Part shown: one piece after another, positions 1 to 4,521 of the stretch | Numbering within the stretch: the stretch's first letter is position 1 | Layout: each line of letters begins with the position of its first letter | Assembly (NCBI GenBank): GCA_021823905.1 | Contig: JAKALX010000290.1 | Coordinates: 1 to 5,247 of the forward strand | From: Chloroflexota bacterium | GTDB lineage: Bacteria; Chloroflexota; Dehalococcoidia; Tepidiformales; Tepidiformaceae | Reading direction: 5' to 3' | Length of the DNA stretch: 5,247 bases | The notes under the pieces: generated by a model | What the model saw: only the letters and a program-made list of their open reading frames with translations | Databases searched by the model: none | Told to the model about the DNA's origin: nothing | Translations under genes and position numbers: made by a program

Positions 1-150
1 AGTGCCCTTGGGCGCGCGGTTGGCAGCGACGAACTGCAAGCGAAGGGGCAGGCCCAGGCATCAAAGGGGCAGGCTCAGTCGGCCGTCGGCGAACTGAAAG
101 ACGTCGCGGGTGACGTCAAGGACAAGATGGAGCGAGCCGTCAAGCGCTAG
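1..150 (+). CDS. CsbD-like stress protein, C-terminal part (5' end outside window)
   Basis: An open frame enters at base 1 and ends at a TAG at 148-150, giving 49 residues. The product is small, hydrophilic and rich in Lys, Gln, Asp and Ala, with SDELQAKGQAQ, a second KGQAQ, then GELKDVAGDVKDKMERAVK. This matches the CsbD family (about 60-70 residues in total), so only the first 15-25 residues should be missing. CsbD proteins are abundant, largely unstructured general-stress proteins of unknown mechanism, under sigma-B control in Bacillus. The two KGQAQ segments come from a short duplication at 43-57 and 64-78. The gene runs in the same direction as the GlsB-like gene, which starts 317 bases later and is also a stress-associated type. 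Family call is fairly sure; function is only that of the family. Confidence 0.8.
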   Translation, partial: SALGRAVGSDELQAKGQAQASKGQAQSAVGELKDVAGDVKDKMERAVKR

Positions 151-152
151 CC

Positions 153-172
153 CCGCGCACGATCGAGCGCGG
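153..172 (+). terminator. Hairpin just after the CsbD-like stop codon
   Basis: CCGCGC (153-158) pairs perfectly with GCGCGG (167-172) around an 8-base loop, three bases after the stop codon. No T-run follows. It could be a GC-rich terminator or an mRNA 3'-end stabiliser. Position and strength support it, but such hairpins also arise by chance in GC-rich DNA. Confidence 0.4.
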
Positions 173-385
173 CGGCCCGAACGGACCGAAATCGTGGATC
201 GCTCGTTGCTGCAACCCGAACCAGTTCAGGAAAAGGATCGGATGGAGGCCGTCTGCACGTCCTGCAGCCGACCGCGACTCCGCCGGCGCCGCGGAGAGAA
301 GGATGAGTTGGCCGCCGTTCTGATCCTCAATACGCGCGTTGGGTTTCAAGCGATGACTCGGTCTTCTCTACCGGGTGGTCTGCTA

Positions 386-408
386 GTTTCGGGCAGACAC
401 GGGGGTAG
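386..408 (+). promoter_or_regulatory. Candidate sigma-B-type promoter (GTTT-N13-GGGTAG)
   Basis: GTTT at 386-389 and GGGTAG at 403-408 are separated by 13 bases. This is close to the GTTT-N13-15-GGGTAT pattern of general-stress sigma-B/SigF promoters in Gram-positive bacteria. Transcription would start near 415, leaving a leader of about 50 bases before the ATG at 468. The downstream genes are of stress-associated types, which fits. The match is by eye, and it is unknown whether this organism has such a sigma factor. Confidence 0.3.
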
Positions 409-467
409 ACGATCTCCACAGAGAAAGACTTGTGGTGCATGAGAATGGCACCGAAAAAGAGGATTCC

Positions 468-755
468 ATGGGACTGTTGACCTGGATTTTCGTTGGCCTT
501 GTGGCCGGGCTCATCGCCGAACTAGTGGTCGGCGGCGGATTCGGAGGAATCGGGCTTAGCAGCCTCGTGATCACCATTCTCCTCGGAGTTGGCGGCGCGA
601 TCCTGGGCGGCTTTGTCAGCTCCTACATGGGCTGGGGGAACGTAACCGGCTTCAACGTTCGAAGCCTCGTTATCGCCACGCTCGGCGCCATCGCCGTGGT
701 GGTCGTCTGGCACGCGGTCTCGAACCGGCAGGGTGGTCGTCGTGGGCTCATCTAG
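468..755 (+). CDS. GlsB/YeaQ/YmgE family stress-response membrane protein
   Basis: This 95-residue protein is very hydrophobic, with three predicted membrane helices at about residues 3-21, 31-51 and 64-82. It has Gly-rich turns (VVGGGFGGIG at 20-29; GVGGAILGGF at 40-49) and a short basic tail (NRQGGRRGLI). Layout and motifs match the 'transglycosylase-associated'/GlsB family of small inner-membrane proteins of about 80-95 residues, linked to stress and stationary phase but with no proven activity. I chose the ATG at 468 because AAAGAGGA (456-463) lies four bases upstream and the hydrophobic family region starts there. A GTG at 432 in the same frame would add 12 hydrophilic residues. It is the first gene after the candidate stress promoter, and the DUF6458-like gene follows after 51 bases, so the two are probably co-transcribed. 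Confidence 0.88.
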   Translation: MGLLTWIFVGLVAGLIAELVVGGGFGGIGLSSLVITILLGVGGAILGGFVSSYMGWGNVTGFNVRSLVIATLGAIAVVVVWHAVSNRQGGRRGLI

Positions 756-806
756 GTTCCGTGGCGGCACTCCGTCACAAGATCGAATTATTGGAGGAAT
801 TACCAG

Positions 807-1025
807 ATGAGCAATGGAAGCATTGGACTCAGCCTTTTACTCATGGCTGTCGGCGGGATCCTCGCCTGGGCCGTGAACGCCACCGTATCCGGCATCGACC
901 TCAAGGTCGTCGGCGCCATCCTCATGGTCGTTGGACTGATGGGACTGGTGCTCTCGCTGCTCTTCTGGGCGAGCTTCGCCCCGTTCGCGCGGCGCGACGA
1001 CCGCGAACGCCACGACCCCATCTAG
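807..1025 (+). CDS. DUF6458-like two-helix membrane protein
   Basis: This 72-residue protein has two membrane helices (about residues 5-24 and 33-55) joined by a short loop with SGIDL, then a basic, charged tail (ARRDDRERHD). The pattern of N-terminal glycines, a helix, V-SG-D/I-L-VG, a second helix with LM/VVG, and a charged C-terminus fits the small DUF6458 family, best known from Actinomycetota. No function is established. The start is well supported: GGAGG at 793-797, nine bases before the ATG. The gene sits 51 bases after the GlsB-like gene and 81 bases before the surface-protein gene, all in the same direction. Together with the GlsB- and CsbD-like genes it suggests an envelope-stress cluster. 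The DUF assignment rests on remembered family pattern; the membrane topology is plain from the sequence. Confidence 0.78.
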   Translation: MSNGSIGLSLLLMAVGGILAWAVNATVSGIDLKVVGAILMVVGLMGLVLSLLFWASFAPFARRDDRERHDPI

Positions 1026-1040
1026 CATTCTCCCGGCCAG

Positions 1041-1053
1041 CGGGTCGCACCCG
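1041..1053 (+). other. Small hairpin after the DUF6458-like gene
   Basis: CGGGT (1041-1045) pairs with ACCCG (1049-1053) around a 3-base loop, 15 bases after the stop at 1025. It lies within the 81-base gap before the surface-protein gene. It may be a weak attenuator or a processing site, or chance. No T-run follows. Confidence 0.2.
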
Positions 1054-1082
1054 TGCATCGGGCGACGACTCCCGAAGAGATG

Positions 1083-1106
1083 GACGCCAGCGCGTCAGAG
1101 GTACCA
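1083..1106 (+). promoter_or_regulatory. Hairpin plus Shine-Dalgarno leader, copy 1
   Basis: GACGC (1083-1087) pairs with GCGTC (1092-1096) around CAGC. AGAGGT (1097-1102) follows at once, then four bases, then ATG at 1107. The segment from 1081 into codon 3 matches the segment before the gene at 2372 with only a few changes. The hairpin arms are conserved while the loop differs. The SD abuts the 3' arm, so folding could affect ribosome access. This leader is the main reason for choosing the ATG at 1107 over the upstream GTG 1053 or ATG 1080. Confidence 0.5.
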
Positions 1107-2255
1107 ATGGATAGCGGACACTCGGGATTAACGAGCACGCTCGCCCCCAAGCCAGGCGCGGCTTCCCGCCGTAAATGGTTGCCGACGGGCATCGTGCTCG
1201 CGCTTACCGCGTCTCTGCTCGCCTTTGGTCTCTTCAGCCAGACAGCGAATACCGCCAGCGCGGCATCGGCGCCGGTTGCGCAGTGCAACAACGACACCGC
1301 CAGCAATGTCGGCGGCCAGGGCATCGCCTGCACCGTCACAATCGACAACTACGTCACGAGCGCCGGCGCCGCCACGGCGCCTTCAACTGTAACGTTGAAA
1401 GTGTGCACCGGCGCGGCCGGGCCAATCGCGTCGGGGGCCGGGACGTGCACCACAACGACCTCGGCGCCGGCCGAGCCGGTTACGCTGGTCCAGCAGTGCG
1501 ACGGCTCCGGCAACGGCGGCGGTGGCGTGGTGATATGCACGGTCACAGTCACTAACCATTTCAGCAGCAGTCCAACCGCGGCCATCACGGCCGCCACGGT
1601 CTATCAGTGCATTCCCCTCCCACCGGGTGGGAGCTGCAGCCCCGCGAACACCGCTGGTATCACTTCGGTCCCTGCCGCCACTGTCGGGCAATGCAACGGC
1701 TCAGGCGCCGGTGGAACGAGCGTTGGCTTCACCTGCACGGTTTTCGGAGCGTCCGGGATGACCACCACGCTGCCGGTGAACATCGACCAATGCAACGGCT
1801 CCGGCAACGGTGGCGGCGCGCTGGTGAGATGTACTGCGACCGTGACGAACCAGGTCGCACCACCCCCGACAGCTACGGCGACACCGCCGACAGCTACAGC
1901 CCCAGCGACCACGCCGACAGCTATAGCTACAGCCCCAGCGACCACGCCGACAGGGGCCGTGACCTCGACAGCGACGTCGACGCCGACCGGGGCCGCGACG
2001 GTTACCGCTACGGCGACCGCGCCATCGACGCCGGCCGCGACTTCCACAGCGACGGCGGCCGCGCCGTCGACCCCGACGCCGGTTGTCGCACCCCCTTCGG
2101 CGCCGCTTCCGCCGGCCACCGGGAACGCCGGCCTGGCCGGGAGCGGTGGAAGCTCGCCGGCGGTGCTCTGGATGCTGGGCGTCGCCGCCACGCTGGTTGC
2201 ACTGGGGCTCGGGCTGGCCGGGCGCATGCTGGTCTCGCGCCGCCGCATTCGCTAG
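1107..2255 (+). CDS. Secreted Cys-repeat surface protein with Thr/Pro-rich stalk and LPPATG-type C-terminal anchor
   Basis: The product is 382 residues. A basic N-terminus (PGAASRRK) precedes a hydrophobic segment at about 25-43 and Ala/Ser-rich sites near 50-56, so it is exported. The ectodomain (57-250) has four A-type repeats starting QC at C60, C131, C196 and C229. Each has a Gly/Asn/Ser-rich loop and a second Cys 13-15 residues on, followed by CTVTVTN-like text. Two other pairs (C100/C114; C168/C177) sit between A1/A2 and A2/A3. All 12 Cys thus fall in neighbouring pairs, suggesting disulfides outside the cell. Residues 251-333 form a Thr/Ala/Pro stalk, probably extended and possibly glycosylated. 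The end is LPPATG (334-339), a Gly/Ser spacer, a helix at about 351-371 and SRRRIR, like a sortase sorting signal but with an extra residue relative to LPxTG. Similar QCNGSGNGGG repeats occur in uncharacterised secreted proteins of high-GC bacteria. No enzyme domain is visible. Confidence 0.82.
   Translation: MDSGHSGLTSTLAPKPGAASRRKWLPTGIVLALTASLLAFGLFSQTANTASAASAPVAQCNNDTASNVGGQGIACTVTIDNYVTSAGAATAPSTVTLKVCTGAAGPIASGAGTCTTTTSAPAEPVTLVQQCDGSGNGGGGVVICTVTVTNHFSSSPTAAITAATVYQCIPLPPGGSCSPANTAGITSVPAATVGQCNGSGAGGTSVGFTCTVFGASGMTTTLPVNIDQCNGSGNGGGALVRCTATVTNQVAPPPTATATPPTATAPATTPTAIATAPATTPTGAVTSTATSTPTGAATVTATATAPSTPAATSTATAAAPSTPTPVVAPPSAPLPPATGNAGLAGSGGSSPAVLWMLGVAATLVALGLGLAGRMLVSRRRIR
1892..1953 (+). 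repeat. Exact 29-base direct repeat, 33-base period, in the stalk coding region
   Basis: Bases 1892-1920 and 1925-1953 are identical 29-mers (starting AGCTACAGCCCC) spaced by 33 bases, or 11 codons. The reading frame is kept and Thr/Ala/Pro units are duplicated. A shorter related AGCTACGGC stands upstream at 1871. This looks like recent slippage that lengthens the stalk in whole-codon steps. Confidence 0.85.
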
Positions 2256-2321
2256 GAAGGGCCGAGGCACAACGCCGCTCGGATGGCTTCGGGCGCCCAC
2301 CACATTGAGTTCACGTCATCA

Positions 2322-2335
2322 CGCGACAAGTCGCG
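2322..2335. other. 14-base palindrome upstream of the second leader
   Basis: CGCGAC (2322-2327), AA, GTCGCG (2330-2335) is a perfect inverted repeat in the 116-base gap between the surface-protein gene and the gene at 2372. As RNA it would fold as a 5-bp stem with a CAAG loop, about ten bases before the leader hairpin. It could be a small operator or part of a two-hairpin leader. Copy 1 has no equal at the same place, so it is only noted. Confidence 0.25.
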
Positions 2336-2345
2336 CACAGATCTG

Positions 2346-2371
2346 GACGCCAGAGGCGTCGGAGGTACCCA
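2346..2371 (+). promoter_or_regulatory. Hairpin plus Shine-Dalgarno leader, copy 2
   Basis: GACGCC (2346-2351) pairs perfectly with GGCGTC (2355-2360) around AGA. GGAGGT (2361-2366) follows with no gap, then five bases, then ATG at 2372. Against copy 1 the order TGGACGCCAG...CGTC-(A/G)GAGGTACC-AATGGA(A/T)AGC is kept, with two one-base length changes and a few substitutions. The stem is one pair longer and the SD closer to consensus than in copy 1. Confidence 0.5.
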
Positions 2372-2950
2372 ATGGAAAGCTGGATGGTAATCGCGATCGG
2401 TGCGGCCGTTCTTGCCGCTCTCATGTTGATAATCAGCCTGGTCATGCGGTCGAAGCGTCACGCGAGCGCAAAGCAAACGAGCCAGCTTCGCGAGGGCTTC
2501 GGCCCGGAGTACACCAAGGCCGTCGCCGATCAGGGCCGCTCAGGCGCCGAGGAAGACCTCCTCAAGCGCCAGCAGCGTGCCGACCTCTCCCCAAAGCGCA
2601 CGCTCACGGCGATTGAAGCGGCTCGTTACAACGAGAGTTGGACGGCAACGCAGGCGCAATTCGTGGATAACCCGGGCGCGGCACTCATCGCGGCCGACCA
2701 TCTGGTCGCCGAGGTCGTCGCGGCCCGCGGCTACCCGGCCGCCGAGTTCGAACAGGGCGCGAGCGCGCTATCTGTCGACCATCCGCGAGCGGTGCAGGAG
2801 TACCGAGCCGCGCACGAAGTGGTGCTGCGCAACCAGCACAACGCTCTCCCGACGGACGAACTACGTGCGGCGATGGTGCAATACCACGCGGTCTTTACCG
2901 AGCTGATGGATAGCGGCGTGGCCGCCGCTGCCCCGGCTGTGGCCCGATAG
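2372..2950 (+). CDS. Membrane-anchored FGPEY-type protein of unknown function
   Basis: This 192-residue protein has an N-terminal membrane helix at about residues 4-25, then a basic stop (RSKRH). The soluble remainder is probably cytoplasmic by the positive-inside rule. Notable text in order: LREGFGPEYTKAV (39-51), a charged RSGAEEDLLKRQQR stretch (56-69), W90 with QAQFVDNPGAAL (94-105), ADHLV (108-112), RGYPAAEFEQ (119-128), LSVDHPRAV (133-141), YRAAH (144-148) and a closing ELRAAMVQYHAVFTEL helix (163-178). I recognise this as a recurring uncharacterised family in high-GC bacteria (FGPEY near the membrane, FVD-P, RGYP and SVDHP further on), but know no function. A strong GGAGGT with five-base spacing fixes the start. 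The last dozen residues are a low-complexity Ala tail. It shares its start module with the surface-protein gene, suggesting joint translational control. Confidence 0.8.
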   Translation: MESWMVIAIGAAVLAALMLIISLVMRSKRHASAKQTSQLREGFGPEYTKAVADQGRSGAEEDLLKRQQRADLSPKRTLTAIEAARYNESWTATQAQFVDNPGAALIAADHLVAEVVAARGYPAAEFEQGASALSVDHPRAVQEYRAAHEVVLRNQHNALPTDELRAAMVQYHAVFTELMDSGVAAAAPAVAR

Positions 2951-2980
2951 GGACGGACAAGAGCGAAGACGCCCAGAATC

Positions 2981-3023
2981 CGCTCGCACTGGCGCAGGAC
3001 AATCCTCGCCGGTACGAGCGAGG
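2981..3023 (+). promoter_or_regulatory. Overlapping alternative stems before the truncated small ORF
   Basis: CGCTCG (2981-2986) can pair with CGAGCG (3015-3020), and CCTCGC (3004-3009) can pair with GCGAGG (3018-3023). The right arms overlap, so the two stems exclude each other. This lies in the 101-base gap after the gene ending at 2950 and before the ATG at 3052. It resembles an attenuator but may be chance in GC-rich DNA. Confidence 0.2.
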
Positions 3024-3051
3024 CCGAAACGCCTGGAAAGGAACCCCAACC

Positions 3052-3084
3052 ATGTGGCTACTGGTACTCCTCCTGCTAGTGTAG
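3052..3084 (+). pseudogene. 5' remnant of a small membrane-protein gene cut by the IS
   Basis: AAAGGA (3037-3042), nine bases upstream, precedes an ATG encoding MWLLVLLLLV and then a TAG. The last codon and the stop (3079-3084) lie inside the IS left end, so the original reading frame was broken after the ninth codon. The strong SD and wholly hydrophobic start suggest a genuine small membrane-protein gene, perhaps like the ~50-residue lmo0937/DUF5670 type (MLWLL...), which would suit this cluster. Removing the IS and one TA gives only MWLLVLLLLE and a stop, and no hydrophobic continuation is visible to the right. The 3' part therefore seems lost through a deletion or rearrangement at the IS. 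A fortuitous short frame cannot be excluded. Confidence 0.45.
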
Positions 3085-4176
3085 TGGAACCGAAGAGTCT
3101 TTGACGGCAGTGAGGGCGCTTTGGGCTCGGCCGACCTTGGCGAGGATAGCCTCGACGGTGGCCGTCCAGGTGTAGGGGCGGGGCTGGCGATTGCGTTCGG
3201 CGAGATAGCTGGTAATAGCCTCCTCCAAGGCTTTGACGCTGGTGAAGACGCCACGACGGATGGCTTTGTCGGTGAGTTCGGCGAAGAGTCGTTCGACGAG
3301 ATTGAGCCACGAAGCCGATGTCGGCGTGAAATGAAGATGGACGCGAGGATGGGTCTTGAGCCAGGACTGGACGTGGGCATGCTTATGCGTGGCGTAGTTG
3401 TCGACAATGACCTCCAGGTCCAGTCCTCGCGGGCTCTGCCGGTCGAGTTGCTTCAGAAAGAGGAGGAACTCGTCATGGCGGTGCTGGTCCATGCATTCGG
3501 CGATGACCTCTCCCGTCGCGACATTGAGGGCGGCGAAGAGCGTCGTCGTGCCGTGCCGTTTGTAGTCGTGCGTCTTGGTCCCCGCTCGCCCCTTTTTCAT
3601 GGGCAGTCCGGGCTGCGTCCGGTCCAGCGCCTGAATCTGACTCTTCTCGTCGACACTGAAGACAACTGCCTTCTCTGGTGGGTTGAGGTAGAGGCCAACG
3701 ACGTCCTCCAACTTCGCGAGGAAGTCGGGGTCAGTGGAGACCTTGAAGGTCTCCTCGCGGTGAGGCTTGAGCCCGTGCGCGCGCCAGATGCGGTGGACCT
3801 GCGTGTGACTCAAACCGACCACCGGAGCCAGCGTCCGTGTGCTCCAGTGCGTTGCGCCGACAGGTTTCTCGCGCGTCGTCCGGGCCACCACCTCGGCTAC
3901 CTTCTCGGCAGTCACCTGGCGCGGGCGCCCCGGCCGAGGCGCGTCCGCCAACACTGCTCCCAGACCACCATTGTTGTAGCGCTCCTTCCAGAGCATCACT
4001 GTGGGCGTCGTCGTCTTCAGTTCGCGCGCGGACTCCCGCACGCCCTTGCCGTCGGCGGCGGCAAGGATGATCTCGGCCCGCAAACACACCTTGCGGGTCG
4101 TCCCGGGCCTTCGCCGCAGTCGCTCCAACTCCTCCCGATCGCCCGTCGTCAGTCTGAACTCAGCTGTCCGTGCCAC
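3076..4176 (-). CDS. IS630-family DDE transposase
   Basis: The product is 366 residues and catalyses cut-and-paste movement of the surrounding element. Residues 28-70 form a helix-turn-helix (KVCLRAEIILAAADGKGVRESA... TVMLWKERY), followed by the GRPR linker (83-86) and a second winged-helix region at about 90-135 (THWSTRTLA, VHRIWRAHGL). The DDE domain follows: D176 in VFSVDEKSQ, D259 in VIVDNYATH and E295 in WLNLVERLF, with 35 residues between the last two, as in the IS630/Tc1 group. Length is typical and no frameshift is seen. The start is GTG at 4174-4176; an in-frame TAG lies five codons upstream, so no earlier start is possible. The TAG stop at 3076-3078 lies outside the left inverted repeat and is made from target DNA (TA plus the complement of the target C). 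Confidence 0.95.
   Translation of the reverse strand: MARTAEFRLTTGDREELERLRRRPGTTRKVCLRAEIILAAADGKGVRESARELKTTTPTVMLWKERYNNGGLGAVLADAPRPGRPRQVTAEKVAEVVARTTREKPVGATHWSTRTLAPVVGLSHTQVHRIWRAHGLKPHREETFKVSTDPDFLAKLEDVVGLYLNPPEKAVVFSVDEKSQIQALDRTQPGLPMKKGRAGTKTHDYKRHGTTTLFAALNVATGEVIAECMDQHRHDEFLLFLKQLDRQSPRGLDLEVIVDNYATHKHAHVQSWLKTHPRVHLHFTPTSASWLNLVERLFAELTDKAIRRGVFTSVKALEEAITSYLAERNRQPRPYTWTATVEAILAKVGRAQSALTAVKDSSVPLH
3079..3100 (+). repeat. IS630 terminal inverted repeat, left
   Basis: Outer 22 bases of the element, starting GTGTAGTGG directly after the TA at 3077-3078. They match the right end at 18 of 22 positions (mismatches at positions 6, 9, 15 and 18). They overlap the last codons of the transposase gene. 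Confidence 0.85.
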
Positions 4177-4190
4177 CGCCCAATCGTACT

Positions 4191-4212
4191 AGACACTACG
4201 GTTACAGTACAC
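4191..4212 (-). repeat. IS630 terminal inverted repeat, right
   Basis: Read on the minus strand from 4212, this starts GTGTACTGT directly inside the TA at 4213-4214 and pairs with the left end at 18 of 22 positions. It lies 14 bases upstream of the transposase start and 12 bases before the ATG of the first DUF2442 gene on the other strand. Confidence 0.85.
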
Positions 4213-4224
4213 TAGAGTAGGATC

Positions 4225-4521
4225 ATGCACGCCGTATACCAAATTCTCGATGTGCAGGTTGTTGCGCCGTACACGCTTGTTGTCGCCTTTCACGATGGAA
4301 CGAGGCAGGAGATTGACCTTGAGCCTGTGCTCCACGGCGAGATGTATGGCCCGCTGCGTCAGCCAGAGCTGTTCGCGGCCGTCACGGTCGATCCTGAGGC
4401 GGGCACGGTCGTCTGGCCCAACGGCGCCGACTTTGACCCGGAGACGCTCCATGACTGGCCAGAGCATCGCGAGGCGTTCATCGCGGCGGCACAGCGGTGG
4501 GCCTCGGCGCTCTCTGCCTGA
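4225..4521 (+). CDS. DUF2442 domain protein, first copy (WPNGADF subtype)
   Basis: This 98-residue protein has the DUF2442 core. An N-terminal strand region (YQILDVQVVAPYTLVVAFHDG, 5-25) leads to EIDLEPVL (29-36), YGPLRQPELFAAVTVDP (41-57) and the diagnostic TVVWPNGADFDPETL (61-75). A Trp/Ala-rich C-terminal helix follows (EAFIAAAQRWASAL, 83-96). DUF2442 proteins are small, of unknown function, and commonly found beside DUF4160 genes; a toxin-antitoxin-like role has been guessed but I know of no proof. The ATG lies 12 bases outside the IS right end, so any native promoter further upstream is displaced. TAGAGT at 4213-4218 could be a -10 element for a nearly leaderless mRNA. The SD is poor (AGGA only two bases before ATG). 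A second, different DUF2442 gene follows after 59 bases. Confidence 0.85.
   Translation: MHAVYQILDVQVVAPYTLVVAFHDGTRQEIDLEPVLHGEMYGPLRQPELFAAVTVDPEAGTVVWPNGADFDPETLHDWPEHREAFIAAAQRWASALSA

Larger units (their letters stand above)
151..467. other. 317-base intergenic region with hairpins and a candidate promoter
   Basis: No convincing gene lies between the CsbD-like stop and the GlsB-like start. The region holds the post-stop hairpin at 153-172, a second hairpin at 278-296 (CTCCGC/GCGGAG around a 7-base loop), and a sigma-B-like promoter candidate at 386-408. A 66-codon frame from an ATG at 242 to a stop at 440-442 has a weak SD-like AAGGAT upstream. Its product is Arg-rich, resembles no family I know, and is not called. 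The length and content suggest a separate transcription unit beginning upstream of 468. Confidence 0.5.
3079..4212 (-). mobile_element. Complete IS630-family insertion sequence
   Basis: The element is 1134 bases long and bounded by TA at 3077-3078 and 4213-4214. Left end 3079-3100 and the reverse complement of right end 4191-4212 match at 18 of 22 positions, both beginning GTGTA. The outer bases make C-TA on the left and TA-G on the right, so the target was CTAG with TA duplicated, as known for IS630. It carries one intact transposase gene. It appears structurally complete and possibly still mobile. It separates the stress/surface cluster from the DUF2442 genes. Because the duplication is only TA, the flanks cannot prove that the two sides were once adjacent. 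Confidence 0.9.

Noticed and set aside
242..442. 66-codon frame starting MEAVCTSC, with AAGGAT upstream
   Set aside because: Arg-rich with no known family. It overlaps the promoter candidate and reads like non-coding GC-rich sequence. A conservation test would be needed to revive it.
1053..1106. Upstream GTG (1053) and ATG (1080) starts for the surface protein
   Set aside because: Neither has a suitable SD, and both would translate through the hairpin-SD leader that is repeated before the gene at 2372. ATG 1107 has AGAGGT at good spacing.
1861..2090. Possible CRISPR or other spaced repeat array
   Set aside because: The repeats are in-frame codon repeats of a Thr/Ala/Pro stalk with no unique spacers of constant length.
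1604..2303. Long minus-strand frames of about 200 codons and a 233-codon + strand frame over the surface-protein gene
   Set aside because: They are Arg/Gly/Asp or Val/Ala low-complexity shadows of the repeat and Thr/Pro-coding stretch. The signal peptide, Cys spacing and anchor all lie in the 1107-2255 frame.
2083..2616. 177-codon + strand frame across the 2255/2372 gap
   Set aside because: It overlaps the ends of two well-supported genes in another frame, is Arg/Pro-rich, and has no domain.
3121..4215. A 364-codon + strand open frame across the IS
   Set aside because: It is antisense to the intact DDE transposase and has no recognisable domain. Its openness follows from GC-rich codon structure on the other strand.
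4189..4467. Minus-strand 92-codon frame opposite the first DUF2442 gene
   Set aside because: It is antisense to a clear DUF2442 domain and shows no family features.
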